Source: Paracoccaceae bacterium
Lineage (GTDB): Bacteria > Pseudomonadota > Alphaproteobacteria > Rhodobacterales > Rhodobacteraceae
DNA: 64,000 bases
Direction: 5' to 3'
Assembly: GCA_021647745.1 (NCBI GenBank)
Contig: JAKIUB010000009.1
Location: 1-64,000 of the forward strand
The position numbers and the translations under genes are program-made. Shown piece after piece: positions 25,456 to 33,554 of the stretch; within the stretch, counting starts at the first letter, position 1; each line of letters starts with the position of its first letter. Under the pieces are notes generated by a model. It saw only the letters and a list, made by a program, of their open reading frames with translations, was not told where the DNA came from and ran no database searches.

Positions 25456-26253
25456 ATGAGAGAGCTGGCCCGCGCCAAGGTAAACCTTAGCCTGCATGTG
25501 GTGGGAAAGCGGGATGACGGGTTTCATCTACTTGATTCAATAATTGTTTTTCCAGATGTAGCGGATGAGCTTGAGCTGGTGAAAAAAGGGTTTTCCATTT
25601 CCGGCCCTTTTGGCAAGGGCTTGCCGAAAACCGGAAACCTTGTGCAGCGTGCCGCAGAGTTCCTTGGCTATGAAGGCGGGATTTTACTGGAGAAAAACCT
25701 TCCGGTGGCGAGCGGCATTGGTGGCGGGTCAGCGGATGCAGCAGCAGCGCTGCGCCTGATTTCCCGGGTAACAGGCCAAGCGTTGCCCGATGGCGCGGCG
25801 CTCGGGGCCGATGTGCCTGCCTGCCTGCTTTCGAAGCCTTTGCGAATGCAAGGGGTGGGCGAACGGTTGACCCCATTACCTCCTTTGCCGGATTTTTTTA
25901 TTTTGCTGGTTAATGCCGGTGCTGCGGTTTCGACTCCACGTATTTTTAGGGCCTTGAAAAATGTGAACAACCCCGCTGGTTCAGAATTGCCGCAAGGGCT
26001 TTCCACTTCCGGTTTTTTTGAATTTTTGGCTACCCAGCGCAATGATATGCAAGCGGCGGCGATTGAGGCTTGCCCGACTATTGCCGATGTGCTTGCCGCG
26101 CTGCGGGCCTTGCCCGATTGCGCATTGTCGCGGATGTCAGGCTCGGGGGGCACCTGTTTTGGCCTCTTTTATAGTGCGCAAGCGGCACACGCAGCGGCGA
26201 CGGCGCTGAAAAACGCCCGGCCGGATTGGTGGGTGGTAGCGGCGCGGGGCTAA
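25456..26253 (+). CDS. ispE: 4-diphosphocytidyl-2-C-methyl-D-erythritol kinase
   Basis: GHMP-superfamily kinase of the MEP isoprenoid pathway. 265 residues, slightly short for the family. The opening REL-ARAKVNLSLHVVGKRDDGFH holds the substrate Lys/Asn pair, the ATP loop is PVASGIGGGSADAAAAL, and MSGSGGTCFG is the C-terminal GHMP motif. It starts 3 nt after the TPR gene and overlaps the convergent polyprenyl synthase by 4 nt; both genes serve isoprenoid synthesis. Confidence 0.94.
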   Translation: MRELARAKVNLSLHVVGKRDDGFHLLDSIIVFPDVADELELVKKGFSISGPFGKGLPKTGNLVQRAAEFLGYEGGILLEKNLPVASGIGGGSADAAAALRLISRVTGQALPDGAALGADVPACLLSKPLRMQGVGERLTPLPPLPDFFILLVNAGAAVSTPRIFRALKNVNNPAGSELPQGLSTSGFFEFLATQRNDMQAAAIEACPTIADVLAALRALPDCALSRMSGSGGTCFGLFYSAQAAHAAATALKNARPDWWVVAARG

Positions 26254-27230
26254 ACCACGCGCGATACCACAAAACCTGCCAGATCTTTCAGGATGGATTT
26301 GAGGGGAGATTGCGGTAGCGGCTCAAGGGCTGTGCGGGCTTTTTCCGCCCAATCCAGCGCTATATTTCTTGTGTCTTCCAGAGTGCCGTGGGAGGTCATT
26401 AATGCTATTGCATGGGCTAAATCCTCCTCGCTTTGCTGGCCTTTCTCGATGGTGCGCTCCCAAAACCTGCGCTCCTGTGCATCGGCTTTCGCCACGGCCA
26501 GAATAACCGGCAGGGTCAGCTTTCGTTCGCGAAAATCATCACCGGTATTCTTGCCAAGGCTGGCGCTGGCCCCGCCATAATCGAGCAAATCATCGACAAT
26601 CTGGAACGCGATTCCGAGCGCGTCGCCAAAGTCGCGAAGTGCTTTTGTCTCTGCTTCTGGCGCATTGGCGATCACACCGCCCACCTCGCAGGCGGCGGCA
26701 AAAAGCGCGGCGGTCTTTCCTCGCACAACCTGCAGATATATCTCCTCGTCAGTGGCAAGATCTTGCGCGGTGCTGAGCTGAAGCACTTCGCCTTCGGCAA
26801 TAACCGCTGAAGCGTTGGCTAAAATACCCAGTGCCTGCATATTGCCGGTTTCGACCATCAGCTGGAAGGAGCGGGAAAACAGATAATCCCCCACCAGAAC
26901 ACTGGATTTATTATCCCAAAGCAGATTTGCGGTTGGCCGGCCCCTGCGCTGCGCACTTTCGTCGACAACATCGTCATGTAACAAGGTGGCAGTGTGAATG
27001 AATTCGACCGTAGCGGCCAGCAAAACGTGATGTTCGCCGTGGTAGCCGCATAATCGGGCGCTTGCCAGCGTGAGCAACGGGCGCAGTCGCTTGCCGCCGG
27101 CCTCGACCAGATGCGCGGTCACTTCAGGGATGCGTGGAGCATGTTTGCTGGCCATACGGGTGCGAATCAACGTGTTGACCGCCTCCATATCTTCGGCCAA
27201 AACTGCCTGCAATTTTTCAAAAGGACCCAT
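26250..27230 (-). CDS. Long-chain polyprenyl diphosphate synthase
   Basis: Condenses isopentenyl diphosphate onto an allylic primer, probably for the ubiquinone side chain. 326 residues. GGKRLRP (45-51), the first Asp-rich motif LLHDDVVDE (D86, D87, D90), GDYLFSRSF (114-122) and the second DDLLDY (D213, D214, D217) are all intact. Small residues before the first motif (ATLL) favour a long product such as octaprenyl or decaprenyl, but chain length is not certain. The ATG at 27230 has GAGAG upstream; longer starts lack a ribosome site. Confidence 0.92.
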   Translation of the reverse strand: MGPFEKLQAVLAEDMEAVNTLIRTRMASKHAPRIPEVTAHLVEAGGKRLRPLLTLASARLCGYHGEHHVLLAATVEFIHTATLLHDDVVDESAQRRGRPTANLLWDNKSSVLVGDYLFSRSFQLMVETGNMQALGILANASAVIAEGEVLQLSTAQDLATDEEIYLQVVRGKTAALFAAACEVGGVIANAPEAETKALRDFGDALGIAFQIVDDLLDYGGASASLGKNTGDDFRERKLTLPVILAVAKADAQERRFWERTIEKGQQSEEDLAHAIALMTSHGTLEDTRNIALDWAEKARTALEPLPQSPLKSILKDLAGFVVSRVV

Positions 27231-27302
27231 AAAAACTCTCATAATCACTTGCGGCGGCAATGCCCCCTCGACGGCGCTCTTAATGCCCGATAACGTAGGA
27301 AA

Positions 27303-27524
27303 ATGAAAGAGATTTTACGCACTACCAACGCGCTCGACATCACCTTTGCCACGGCTTTGCTTAAAGGGGAGGGGATAAGGTATTTTTCATTTGGAGAACA
27401 TATGGCTGCGCTTGAAGGGTCAACCGGCGTATTTCCACGCCGCTTGATGGTGGCGGATGGAGACGCATTTATGGCGGCTGCGGTGTTGCGCGATAACGGT
27501 ATCGAAAGCGGCCTGGGTGATTGA
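27303..27524 (+). CDS. DUF2007 family protein (putative signal-transducing protein)
   Basis: 73-residue protein with the family pattern MKEILRTTNALDITFATALLKGEGI...F...MAALEG near the N-terminus and RRLMVADGDAFMAAAVLRD near the end. No function is established. It overlaps the methyltransferase gene by 8 nt, an arrangement that suggests coupled translation. Confidence 0.8.
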   Translation: MKEILRTTNALDITFATALLKGEGIRYFSFGEHMAALEGSTGVFPRRLMVADGDAFMAAAVLRDNGIESGLGD

Positions 27525-28272
27525 AAAACTGACAGATGACAGGTTTTTGGATGGCCGTTTGCGGTTTTTACAGCCCGTGAATGGCTATCGTGCTGCGACA
27601 GATCCGGTTTTTATGGCGGCGGCTGTGGCGGCAAAGCCGGGCCAATCTGTGCTGGAGCTGGGCTGCGGAGCAGGGGTGGCGCTGGGCTGTTTGCTATCGC
27701 GGGTGCCTATGCGTGCCACGGGGGTGGAAATTCAGCAAGAATACGCCGATCTTGCCCTGAAAAACATGGAGCGGAACAATTTTTCGGCAAATATCATCAT
27801 TGCCAACCTGGAAAATATACCCGTCGGGTTGCGCAACCTTACCTTCGATCATGTGATGATGAACCCCCCATTTTTTGAAACACCCCGCCATAGCGCTCCA
27901 AAAGACCACGGAAAATCGAGGGCTTTTCTTGAGGGAGAGACCGGGCTTCATAGCTGGATAACCAGTGGCTTGAAGCGCCTTAAGCCACTGGGCTGGCTGA
28001 CAATAATCCACCGTGCAGAGCGTTTGGGCCAGATACTGGCTGGTCTGGAGAAAGCCGGAGATATTCACATATTGCCGTTATCTGCACGGCATGGTCGTTC
28101 GGCTGGGCGGGTGATTGTCCGGGCACGAAAAGGGGCTGCCGGCCCGTTACGGCTGCTACCACCGTTTATTTTGCACAAAGGTGAGGTCCACGGACAGGAC
28201 GGTGATGATTTTAGCGATCTCGCCCGCGAAATATTGCGTAATGGTAAGGCTTTGGTAATGTCTGGGCAATAA
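27517..28272 (+). CDS. TrmN6/YfiC-like N6-adenine methyltransferase
   Basis: Class I SAM methyltransferase, 251 residues, related to enzymes modifying A37 of tRNA-Val1. The SAM loop is ELGCGAG (47-53) and the catalytic N-P-P-F motif is at residues 116-119 in HVMMNPPFFETPRH. The start is set at GTG 27517, giving VIEKLTDDRFLDGRLRFLQP, the usual N-terminus; upstream sequence is DUF2007 in another frame. No strong ribosome site, consistent with coupling to the preceding gene. The exact RNA target is inferred. Confidence 0.85.
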   Translation: MIEKLTDDRFLDGRLRFLQPVNGYRAATDPVFMAAAVAAKPGQSVLELGCGAGVALGCLLSRVPMRATGVEIQQEYADLALKNMERNNFSANIIIANLENIPVGLRNLTFDHVMMNPPFFETPRHSAPKDHGKSRAFLEGETGLHSWITSGLKRLKPLGWLTIIHRAERLGQILAGLEKAGDIHILPLSARHGRSAGRVIVRARKGAAGPLRLLPPFILHKGEVHGQDGDDFSDLAREILRNGKALVMSGQ

Positions 28273-28302
28273 TTTGGTAAAGATAGGGTGAAGATTGGCT
28301 GA

Positions 28303-28320
28303 TCAGAATTGAAATTCTGA
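28303..28320. promoter_or_regulatory. Perfect inverted repeat upstream of the DUF465 gene
   Basis: TCAGAATT-GA-AATTCTGA: an 8-bp dyad with a 2-nt centre, 47 nt before the DUF465 ATG. Spacing differs from the Irr (ICE) box. Possible operator; binding protein unknown. Confidence 0.35.
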
Positions 28321-28367
28321 GTCCAACTATTACCTGTAAATAAGAAGCAACCAACCGGAGGCCCTTG

Positions 28368-28538
28368 ATGAACCTGAACGCGCACTTGACCGAATTGCAG
28401 AAAAAGCACGAGAAGCTGGAAAACCAGATCGAGAAAACCCAGCGTCACCCCAGCGCGGACACCATCGAAATCGGAGTGATGAAAAAAGAAAAACTCCGTA
28501 TCAAAGAAGAGATTGCCCGGGTCGCCTCCCGGGTCTAG
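28368..28538 (+). CDS. DUF465/YdcH-family small protein
   Basis: A 56-residue charged helical protein (MNLNAHLTELQKKHEKLENQ ... KKEKLRIKEEIARV). The pattern of L-x2-KH-x2-LE-x2-I near the start and MKKEKLRIKEEI near the end is that of DUF465 (YdcH). It probably forms a coiled-coil hairpin; function unknown. GGAGG lies 6-7 nt before the ATG, which strongly supports translation. Its stop overlaps the stop of the convergent amidotransferase gene by 4 nt. Confidence 0.88.
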   Translation: MNLNAHLTELQKKHEKLENQIEKTQRHPSADTIEIGVMKKEKLRIKEEIARVASRV

Positions 28539-29251
28539 CGCTTTAAAAAGGCAGCAATGGTCTTGCCCCATGCCGTTTGGTCAGCCGGATTTTTCAGCGT
28601 TTCCAGCGCGGCGCTGACAATTTCAGGGGCAATGATATGCCTCAGCCGTTCTTCGGCTATATCCGCGACAAACGCCGCGCTCATTTCCGGATGTGGCTGG
28701 ATGCTTATGGCATGTGGTGCATCAATTTCACCATAAATCAGCCCGGCAACGGGGCAAAAATCGGAACTGGCAAAAATATGTGCGCCAGGCGGCGGGGTAA
28801 TGATCTGGTCTTGGTGGATGGCCGGGACGGAAAAGGTTTCGCCTATTTCTTTTAGCCATTCCGGTCGGTGGATAAGCCGGTAATCGGCAATCCCGAACCC
28901 CCAGCCCTTTTCCGATTTTTCTACGCGCCCGCCCATGGCCCGGGCCAATATCTGGTGGCCAAAGCAAATACCGACAACCGGTACTTTTTGTTCCAGACAA
29001 TCCCGCAAAAAACCCTCAAGCGGTGGTATCCACGGCTCGTCGTCATAGGCCCCGCTGCGCGAACCGGTGATGATCCAGCCATCGGCTTGGGAAGGGGTGC
29101 GGGCAACCTCGCCATCGACCACAGCGATGGTAAAAAAGCTGGCCTCGGGCAGATATGGCCCGACCAGACGCTCAAAAAATGCCGGATAGCGGCCGTATTT
29201 GGCCTTGAGTGTATCGGAAAGATGACCTGTTTCGAGAATGCCGATTTTCAA
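28535..29251 (-). CDS. Class I glutamine amidotransferase (GMP synthase-like)
   Basis: 238 residues. The catalytic triad is intact: Cys96 in GICFGHQ, His187 and Glu189 in IQPHPEM. The N-terminus MKIGILETGHLSD and GWIITGSRSGAYDDEPWI match stand-alone GATase1 proteins (YfeJ-like), which hydrolyse Gln or gamma-glutamyl compounds. The true substrate is unknown. No synthetase partner is adjacent. Confidence 0.85.
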   Translation of the reverse strand: MKIGILETGHLSDTLKAKYGRYPAFFERLVGPYLPEASFFTIAVVDGEVARTPSQADGWIITGSRSGAYDDEPWIPPLEGFLRDCLEQKVPVVGICFGHQILARAMGGRVEKSEKGWGFGIADYRLIHRPEWLKEIGETFSVPAIHQDQIITPPPGAHIFASSDFCPVAGLIYGEIDAPHAISIQPHPEMSAAFVADIAEERLRHIIAPEIVSAALETLKNPADQTAWGKTIAAFLKR

Positions 29252-29302
29252 GATGTGCCTCGCGCATGGTTTTCCTTTTCTTATCGGGCAGGTAGGGCTT
29301 TG

Positions 29303-30028
29303 TCACACCACAAATTGCCCGCCATTCGCGGTGAGGGTGGAGCCGGTGATGAAACCGGCATCCTCCGACGCCAAAAACACAACGCAGCGGGCGATTTCTT
29401 CCGGCTCTCCAAGGCGGCCAACCGGAATCTGTGGAATAATTTTTTCATTCAACACCTTTTCCGGCACAGCGCGCACCATCTCGGTGCCGATATATCCGGG
29501 ACAAATTGCATTGACGGTGATGCCGGCGAAAGCACCCTCCTGTGCCAACGCTTTGGTGAAGCCCAGATCACCTGCCTTGGAGGCCGAATAATTCACCTGC
29601 CCCATCTGGCCTTTTTGCCCGTTGATTGACGAAATATTGATTACCCTGCCAAATTTTCGTGCCCGCATGCCCGGCCAAATCGGGTGTGTCATATTAAAAA
29701 CACCGTTGAGATTCGTGTCGATCACGGCTTTCCATGCTTCGCGCGTCAGCTTGTGAAACATACCATCGCGGGTGATGCCGGCATTGTTAACCAGAATATC
29801 TATTGGTCCGATATCCGCTTCGACCTGTTTGATCCCAGCTACGCATTCATCATAATCTGCCACCGACCATTTGTAGGGTTTGATGCCGGTTTTTGCGGAA
29901 AATGCCGCCGCTGCGGCATCATTGCCGGCATAGCTGACGGCAACGGCCACCCCGCTTTGCTGCAAAGCCACGGCGATCGCAGCGCCGATGCCCCTTGTGC
30001 CGCCGGTAACCAGTGCTACTCTTTTCAT
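29303..30028 (-). CDS. phbB: Acetoacetyl-CoA reductase
   Basis: NADPH-dependent SDR making (R)-3-hydroxybutyryl-CoA for polyhydroxybutyrate. 241 residues: TGGTRGIG cofactor loop at 8-15, NNAGITRDGMFHK, INISSINGQKGQMGQVNYSA with the catalytic Ser, and Tyr-x3-Lys in NYSASKAG. These are the PhbB/FabG-subfamily signatures. AGGAGG lies 6 nt before ATG 30028. It follows phbA by 10 nt on the same strand, the usual phbAB operon. A polymerase gene (phaC) is not in the window. Confidence 0.94.
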   Translation of the reverse strand: MKRVALVTGGTRGIGAAIAVALQQSGVAVAVSYAGNDAAAAAFSAKTGIKPYKWSVADYDECVAGIKQVEADIGPIDILVNNAGITRDGMFHKLTREAWKAVIDTNLNGVFNMTHPIWPGMRARKFGRVINISSINGQKGQMGQVNYSASKAGDLGFTKALAQEGAFAGITVNAICPGYIGTEMVRAVPEKVLNEKIIPQIPVGRLGEPEEIARCVVFLASEDAGFITGSTLTANGGQFVV

Positions 30029-30038
30029 AATCTTCCTC

Positions 30039-31214
30039 CTAGTCGCGGGCAACGCAGAGCGCCACGCCCATGCCACCACCAATACAAAGGGTTGCCAGCC
30101 CCTTTTTGGCGTCGCGGCGTTTCATTTCAAAAAGCAGGGTGTTGAGAATGCGCGCACCGGATGCCCCGATCGGATGGCCGATCGCGATTGCGCCGCCATT
30201 AACGTTTACCAACGCCGGATCCCAACCCATTTCCTTGTTTACAGCGCAGGCTTGCGCGGCGAAAGCCTCGTTGGCCTCGATTAGATCAAGGTCATTTACC
30301 TGCCAGCCTGCTTTTTCCAGTGCCTTTTTCGAAGCGTAAACCGGCCCTACCCCCATGATTGAGGGGTCTAGTCCGGCGGTGGCAAAAGAAACGATCCTTG
30401 CCAGTGGTTCAATGCTGCGTTTTTCGGCGTTGGCTGCGCTCATCAAGAGTGTGCCTGCTGCGCCATCATTTAGGCCCGAGGCATTGGCGGCAGTTACCGT
30501 GCCGTCTTTGGCAAAAGCGGGGCGCAGTCTTTGTATACCTTCAAGGGCTGCCCCATGACGGATGTATTCGTCCTGATCCACCACGGTTTCGCTTTTGCGA
30601 GAGGTAAGTATGACCGGAATGATTTCTTGTATAAACCGGCCTGCAAGCTGGGCGGCTTCGGCTTTGTTTTGCGACGCGGTGGCGAATTCATCCTGAGTCT
30701 GGCGGTCGATATGCCATTGTTTGGCGACGTTTTCAGCGGTGATTCCCATATGATAGCCGTTAAAAGCATCCCACAAACCATCGCGGATCATGCAATCTAC
30801 AAATTGTAGATCTCCCATTTTTTGCCCGCTGCGCAGATTGGCGACATGGGGCGAAAGACTCATGCTTTCTTGCCCGCCAGCGATGACAATATCGGCGTCG
30901 CCCAGCATGATTTGTTGCGCCCCGAGCATGACAGCGCGCAAACCCGAGCCGCAAACCTGATTTACCCCCCATGCCGAAGCCTCTTTGGCCAGTCCGGCAT
31001 TGAGATGCGCTTGTCGTGCGGGGTTTTGCCCCTGTCCGGCTGTCAGCACTTGGCCGAGGATGGTTTCGCAAACCTCATGGGGCTGAATGCCTGCGCGTGC
31101 GACCAAGGCCCGGATGACCGTTTCACCCAGTACATGCGCGGGTGTTTTGGAAAAAGAGCCAAGAAAACTGCCTACTGCAGTGCGTGCAGCCGAAGCGATA
31201 ACGATGCCGGTCAT
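30039..31214 (-). CDS. phbA: Acetyl-CoA C-acetyltransferase (beta-ketothiolase)
   Basis: Condenses two acetyl-CoA to acetoacetyl-CoA, the first step of PHB synthesis. 391 residues. The acyl-accepting Cys88 lies in NQVCGSGLRAV, the base His in IAIGHPIGASGAR, and the second Cys in LCIGGGMGVAL. GGAGG lies 6 nt before ATG 31214. First gene of phbA-phbB; divergent from phaR across a 233-nt AT-rich region with TGC repeats. Confidence 0.95.
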   Translation of the reverse strand: MTGIVIASAARTAVGSFLGSFSKTPAHVLGETVIRALVARAGIQPHEVCETILGQVLTAGQGQNPARQAHLNAGLAKEASAWGVNQVCGSGLRAVMLGAQQIMLGDADIVIAGGQESMSLSPHVANLRSGQKMGDLQFVDCMIRDGLWDAFNGYHMGITAENVAKQWHIDRQTQDEFATASQNKAEAAQLAGRFIQEIIPVILTSRKSETVVDQDEYIRHGAALEGIQRLRPAFAKDGTVTAANASGLNDGAAGTLLMSAANAEKRSIEPLARIVSFATAGLDPSIMGVGPVYASKKALEKAGWQVNDLDLIEANEAFAAQACAVNKEMGWDPALVNVNGGAIAIGHPIGASGARILNTLLFEMKRRDAKKGLATLCIGGGMGVALCVARD

Positions 31215-31243
31215 GGGTGACCTCCAATTTTGCGATTCGATAT

Positions 31244-31267
31244 TTGTGCATTGCAGCATATTGCAAA
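31244..31267. promoter_or_regulatory. TGC-rich candidate PhaR site near phbA
   Basis: Three TGCA words (at 31247, 31252, 31262) lie in 20 bp just upstream of phbA. PhaR proteins of Paracoccus are reported to bind TGC-rich repeats (recalled from the literature). Match by eye; inferred. Confidence 0.4.
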
Positions 31268-31377
31268 TGAAATAATAAGTCTTTTTTTGTACAATTTGTG
31301 AAATAATAATACCGCAACTTCGATTTGGCTCGAAAGAGATTGTCATAATCAGTTCTAGCGCGGTGGCTTGGGGCGGG

Positions 31378-31406
31378 TGCAGATGCGAATTATGTGTTGC
31401 AGTTGC
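31378..31406. promoter_or_regulatory. TGC direct repeats upstream of phaR (candidate autoregulatory site)
   Basis: TGCAGATGC (31378-31386) and TGCAGTTGC (31398-31406) are 9-bp direct repeats differing at one base, spaced exactly 20 bp, or two helical turns, and end 41 nt before the phaR ATG. They resemble the TGC-rich element on the phbA side. PhaR autorepression is known in the family; the site itself is inferred. Confidence 0.5.
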
Positions 31407-31447
31407 GAGAAACACGGCTACTCTTGATGTGAAACTGGGAGTAAATC

Positions 31448-32023
31448 ATGGCTGAGTCGCAAAAAGATCCGATTGTGATCAAGAAATATGCTAATAGGCG
31501 CCTGTATAACACGGCGAAATCTAGCTATGTCACACTGGATGATCTGGCGGGGATGGTGCGTGACGGACAGGATTTTGTTGTGAAAGATGCAAAATCCGGT
31601 GATGACATTACACGTTCGGTATTGGCCCAGATTATCTTCGAAGAAGAATCCAAAGGGCAAAATCTCTTGCCGGTCAAGTTTCTTCGCCAGCTTATCGGCC
31701 TGTATGGCGATTCTCTCGAAGGGTTTGTGCCGGGTTATCTGGAAGCTTCCATGGAAAGTTTTGCCAATAATCAGGAGAAAATGCGGGATCAAATATCCAC
31801 GATGATTGGGAGCAATCCCACGATCCCCAACATTGAAAACCTGGCGCGTGGCAATATGGAGTGGATGGAAAATGCCGTGAAGATGTTTTCTCCCTTTGTT
31901 GCAAACCCGCCACAAGCCAAAAAGGCCGAGCCGGAATCAACCAAGAACGAAGAGTTGAGCGCCTTGAAGGAACAGCTTGCTGAAATGCAGGCCCAGATTG
32001 CAAAACTAGCCGAGAAAAATTAG
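31448..32023 (+). CDS. phaR: Polyhydroxyalkanoate synthesis repressor
   Basis: DNA-binding repressor that also binds PHB, releasing phasin and synthesis genes when polymer accumulates. 191 residues: N-terminal PHB_acc_N domain (about 8-70, with VIKKYANRRLYNTAKSSYVT), a central PHB-binding repeat (about 72-125) and a C-terminal coiled coil (LSALKEQLAEMQAQIAKLAE). GGAG precedes the ATG. Divergent from phbAB, as in many Rhodobacteraceae. Its stop overlaps the convergent EAL gene by 4 nt. Confidence 0.95.
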   Translation: MAESQKDPIVIKKYANRRLYNTAKSSYVTLDDLAGMVRDGQDFVVKDAKSGDDITRSVLAQIIFEEESKGQNLLPVKFLRQLIGLYGDSLEGFVPGYLEASMESFANNQEKMRDQISTMIGSNPTIPNIENLARGNMEWMENAVKMFSPFVANPPQAKKAEPESTKNEELSALKEQLAEMQAQIAKLAEKN

Positions 32024-32838
32024 GCGAGAGCGCCGATTCGGGAGCTTGTATTGAGGCAAATCGGCATTTCGGCCGAGCGGCCATGATAAAACCCCTGTAG
32101 CGCATCTACCCCCAATTTTTGCGCCAGCGCAGATTCCTCAGCAGTTTCGACAAACTCCGCTACGGTAAGCATATCGAATTGCTGTGCAATTTTCACCAAC
32201 GCCTCAACCAACACCTGATTGTCGCGGTTATTGGGTAGATCTCGAATAAACTGCCCGTCTATTTTGACTATATCAAACTTGTATTTGCGGAAATGGCTGA
32301 AGCCGGTATAGCCCGCCCCAAAATCATCTATGGCGAAGCTGCAACCGAGCTTATGGCCTTTGTCCATGAAATAGGCGACATGCTCGGGGTCGGTGATCGG
32401 GGTGGCTTCTGTCAGCTCTACAATAAGCCGGTCTGCTATATGCGGGCTATCATGGCAGCTGCGGTTGAGGATGTTCATCCAACCTTCATCGCCGATTGTG
32501 TGCATCGAGATATTGACCGACAAGCGCTGGCGCGGGTCAGCCCGCAGCATATCGAGGGTTTTTTGTAGTGCGATCCGGTCGATCGCCTGCACAAGCGAGG
32601 TGTCCTCAATAGCGGGAATAAACTCGCCAGCCGGAATAGTACGGCCGCCCCGGTCCCGAATGCGGATCAGCCCTTCGTGAAAGGCGATAAGGGTGCGCGG
32701 GCCGGAGCGGAACACCGGCTGGAAGGCCAAGCCAACACGCCCTTCGTCTATTGCTGCGCTAACCATGGCGCGGGTGGCTTCAAGCTTGAGATCGCGCTTG
32801 GCAGCTTTATTCCCGAATTCTTCCCATCTATGTGCCAT
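32020..32838 (-). CDS. EAL-domain protein, stand-alone, with EGL in place of EAL
   Basis: 272 residues; no GGDEF or sensory domain, only a short N-terminal helix. The signature at 55-57 reads E-G-L (FHEGLIRI). Other c-di-GMP phosphodiesterase positions look present: Asn in LSVNIS, Glu in VELTE, the Asp pair in AIDDFGAGYTGF, Lys in VKIDGQFI, Glu in AEFVE, and QGFYHG. Activity is therefore plausible but untested. GGAGG lies 5 nt before ATG 32838; a GTG at 32877 is less supported. It may act in c-di-GMP turnover or as a c-di-GMP receptor. Confidence 0.85.
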   Translation of the reverse strand: MAHRWEEFGNKAAKRDLKLEATRAMVSAAIDEGRVGLAFQPVFRSGPRTLIAFHEGLIRIRDRGGRTIPAGEFIPAIEDTSLVQAIDRIALQKTLDMLRADPRQRLSVNISMHTIGDEGWMNILNRSCHDSPHIADRLIVELTEATPITDPEHVAYFMDKGHKLGCSFAIDDFGAGYTGFSHFRKYKFDIVKIDGQFIRDLPNNRDNQVLVEALVKIAQQFDMLTVAEFVETAEESALAQKLGVDALQGFYHGRSAEMPICLNTSSRIGALA

Positions 32839-32952
32839 CGAATCCTCCATCGGCAGTGCGGGTTCAACTTGCGACACAAAGCTTAACGAAACGTAAATAT
32901 TCTTAAAACGTTCTTAAAATGTTCCGAGTATTTGATGTGTATTTTAGGCAGA

Positions 32953-33528
32953 CTATTCTAAAGCAATAAGGGTTTTAAGTATATTCTGAGCGCTCTCGTC
33001 ATACCATTCAGCTCCCCCGATGAGGCGGGCAATTTCTTGCCCGTCACGGTTTAGAATCACAGTCAGAGGTAAGCCTATAGCACCAAAATCGGCCCCGAGG
33101 CTGGAATCGGCATCCAGCCAAATAGGTAGGGCGGTGACGTTTGCTTCCTCGAGAAAGCTCTCAATGGCACCCAGTTGGTTAAGGCCGGTGGCAATTGCCA
33201 GCACTTCAAAACCCTCCCCGCCGAGGCCTTTTTGCAGCGCGTCCAGCGTTGGCATTTCTTCGCGGCAGGGGTAGCACCATGTGGCCCAGAAGTTCACCAC
33301 TCGAATTTTGCCGTTGCCATCGGCAAGACTGACCCGGGTGCCAACGGCATCGGTAAATGTGGTGAGCACAGCCTCCTGTGGCTCTTTATGTATCTTTAGT
33401 TTTCGCATGTTGCCTTCACGTAAATCCAGCAGCTCGGCGCGCAGCTCCGGGGTGATCTCCTGACTGAACACCGGGTTTGCACCAAGGCTCAAAGCGGCGT
33501 ATAGCAGGGCAACTAGGGTCGTTTTCAT
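32953..33528 (-). CDS. TlpA-family periplasmic thioredoxin-like protein
   Basis: 191 residues: signal peptide (MKTTLVALLYAALSLGANPVFS) and a thioredoxin fold with WATWCYPCRE (Cys85, Cys88), typical of TlpA/ResA reductants for cytochrome or copper-centre maturation. The cis-Pro loop IGLPLTVIL is present. GGAGAGG lies just before ATG 33528. The start is only 26 nt from the divergent argH start, leaving no room for separate promoters between them. Confidence 0.88.
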   Translation of the reverse strand: MKTTLVALLYAALSLGANPVFSQEITPELRAELLDLREGNMRKLKIHKEPQEAVLTTFTDAVGTRVSLADGNGKIRVVNFWATWCYPCREEMPTLDALQKGLGGEGFEVLAIATGLNQLGAIESFLEEANVTALPIWLDADSSLGADFGAIGLPLTVILNRDGQEIARLIGGAEWYDESAQNILKTLIALE

Positions 33529-33554
33529 CGGGCCTCTCCTGAAGGGTTTATGCA

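Noticed and set aside
28303..28320. The dyad upstream of DUF465 as an Irr (ICE) or RirA iron box
   Set aside because: The spacing between AGAA and TTCT is 6 nt and not 3, and the RirA pattern is absent.
29303..32023. A complete PHB synthesis cluster
   Set aside because: phbA, phbB and phaR are present, but no phaC, phaP or phaZ lies in the window.
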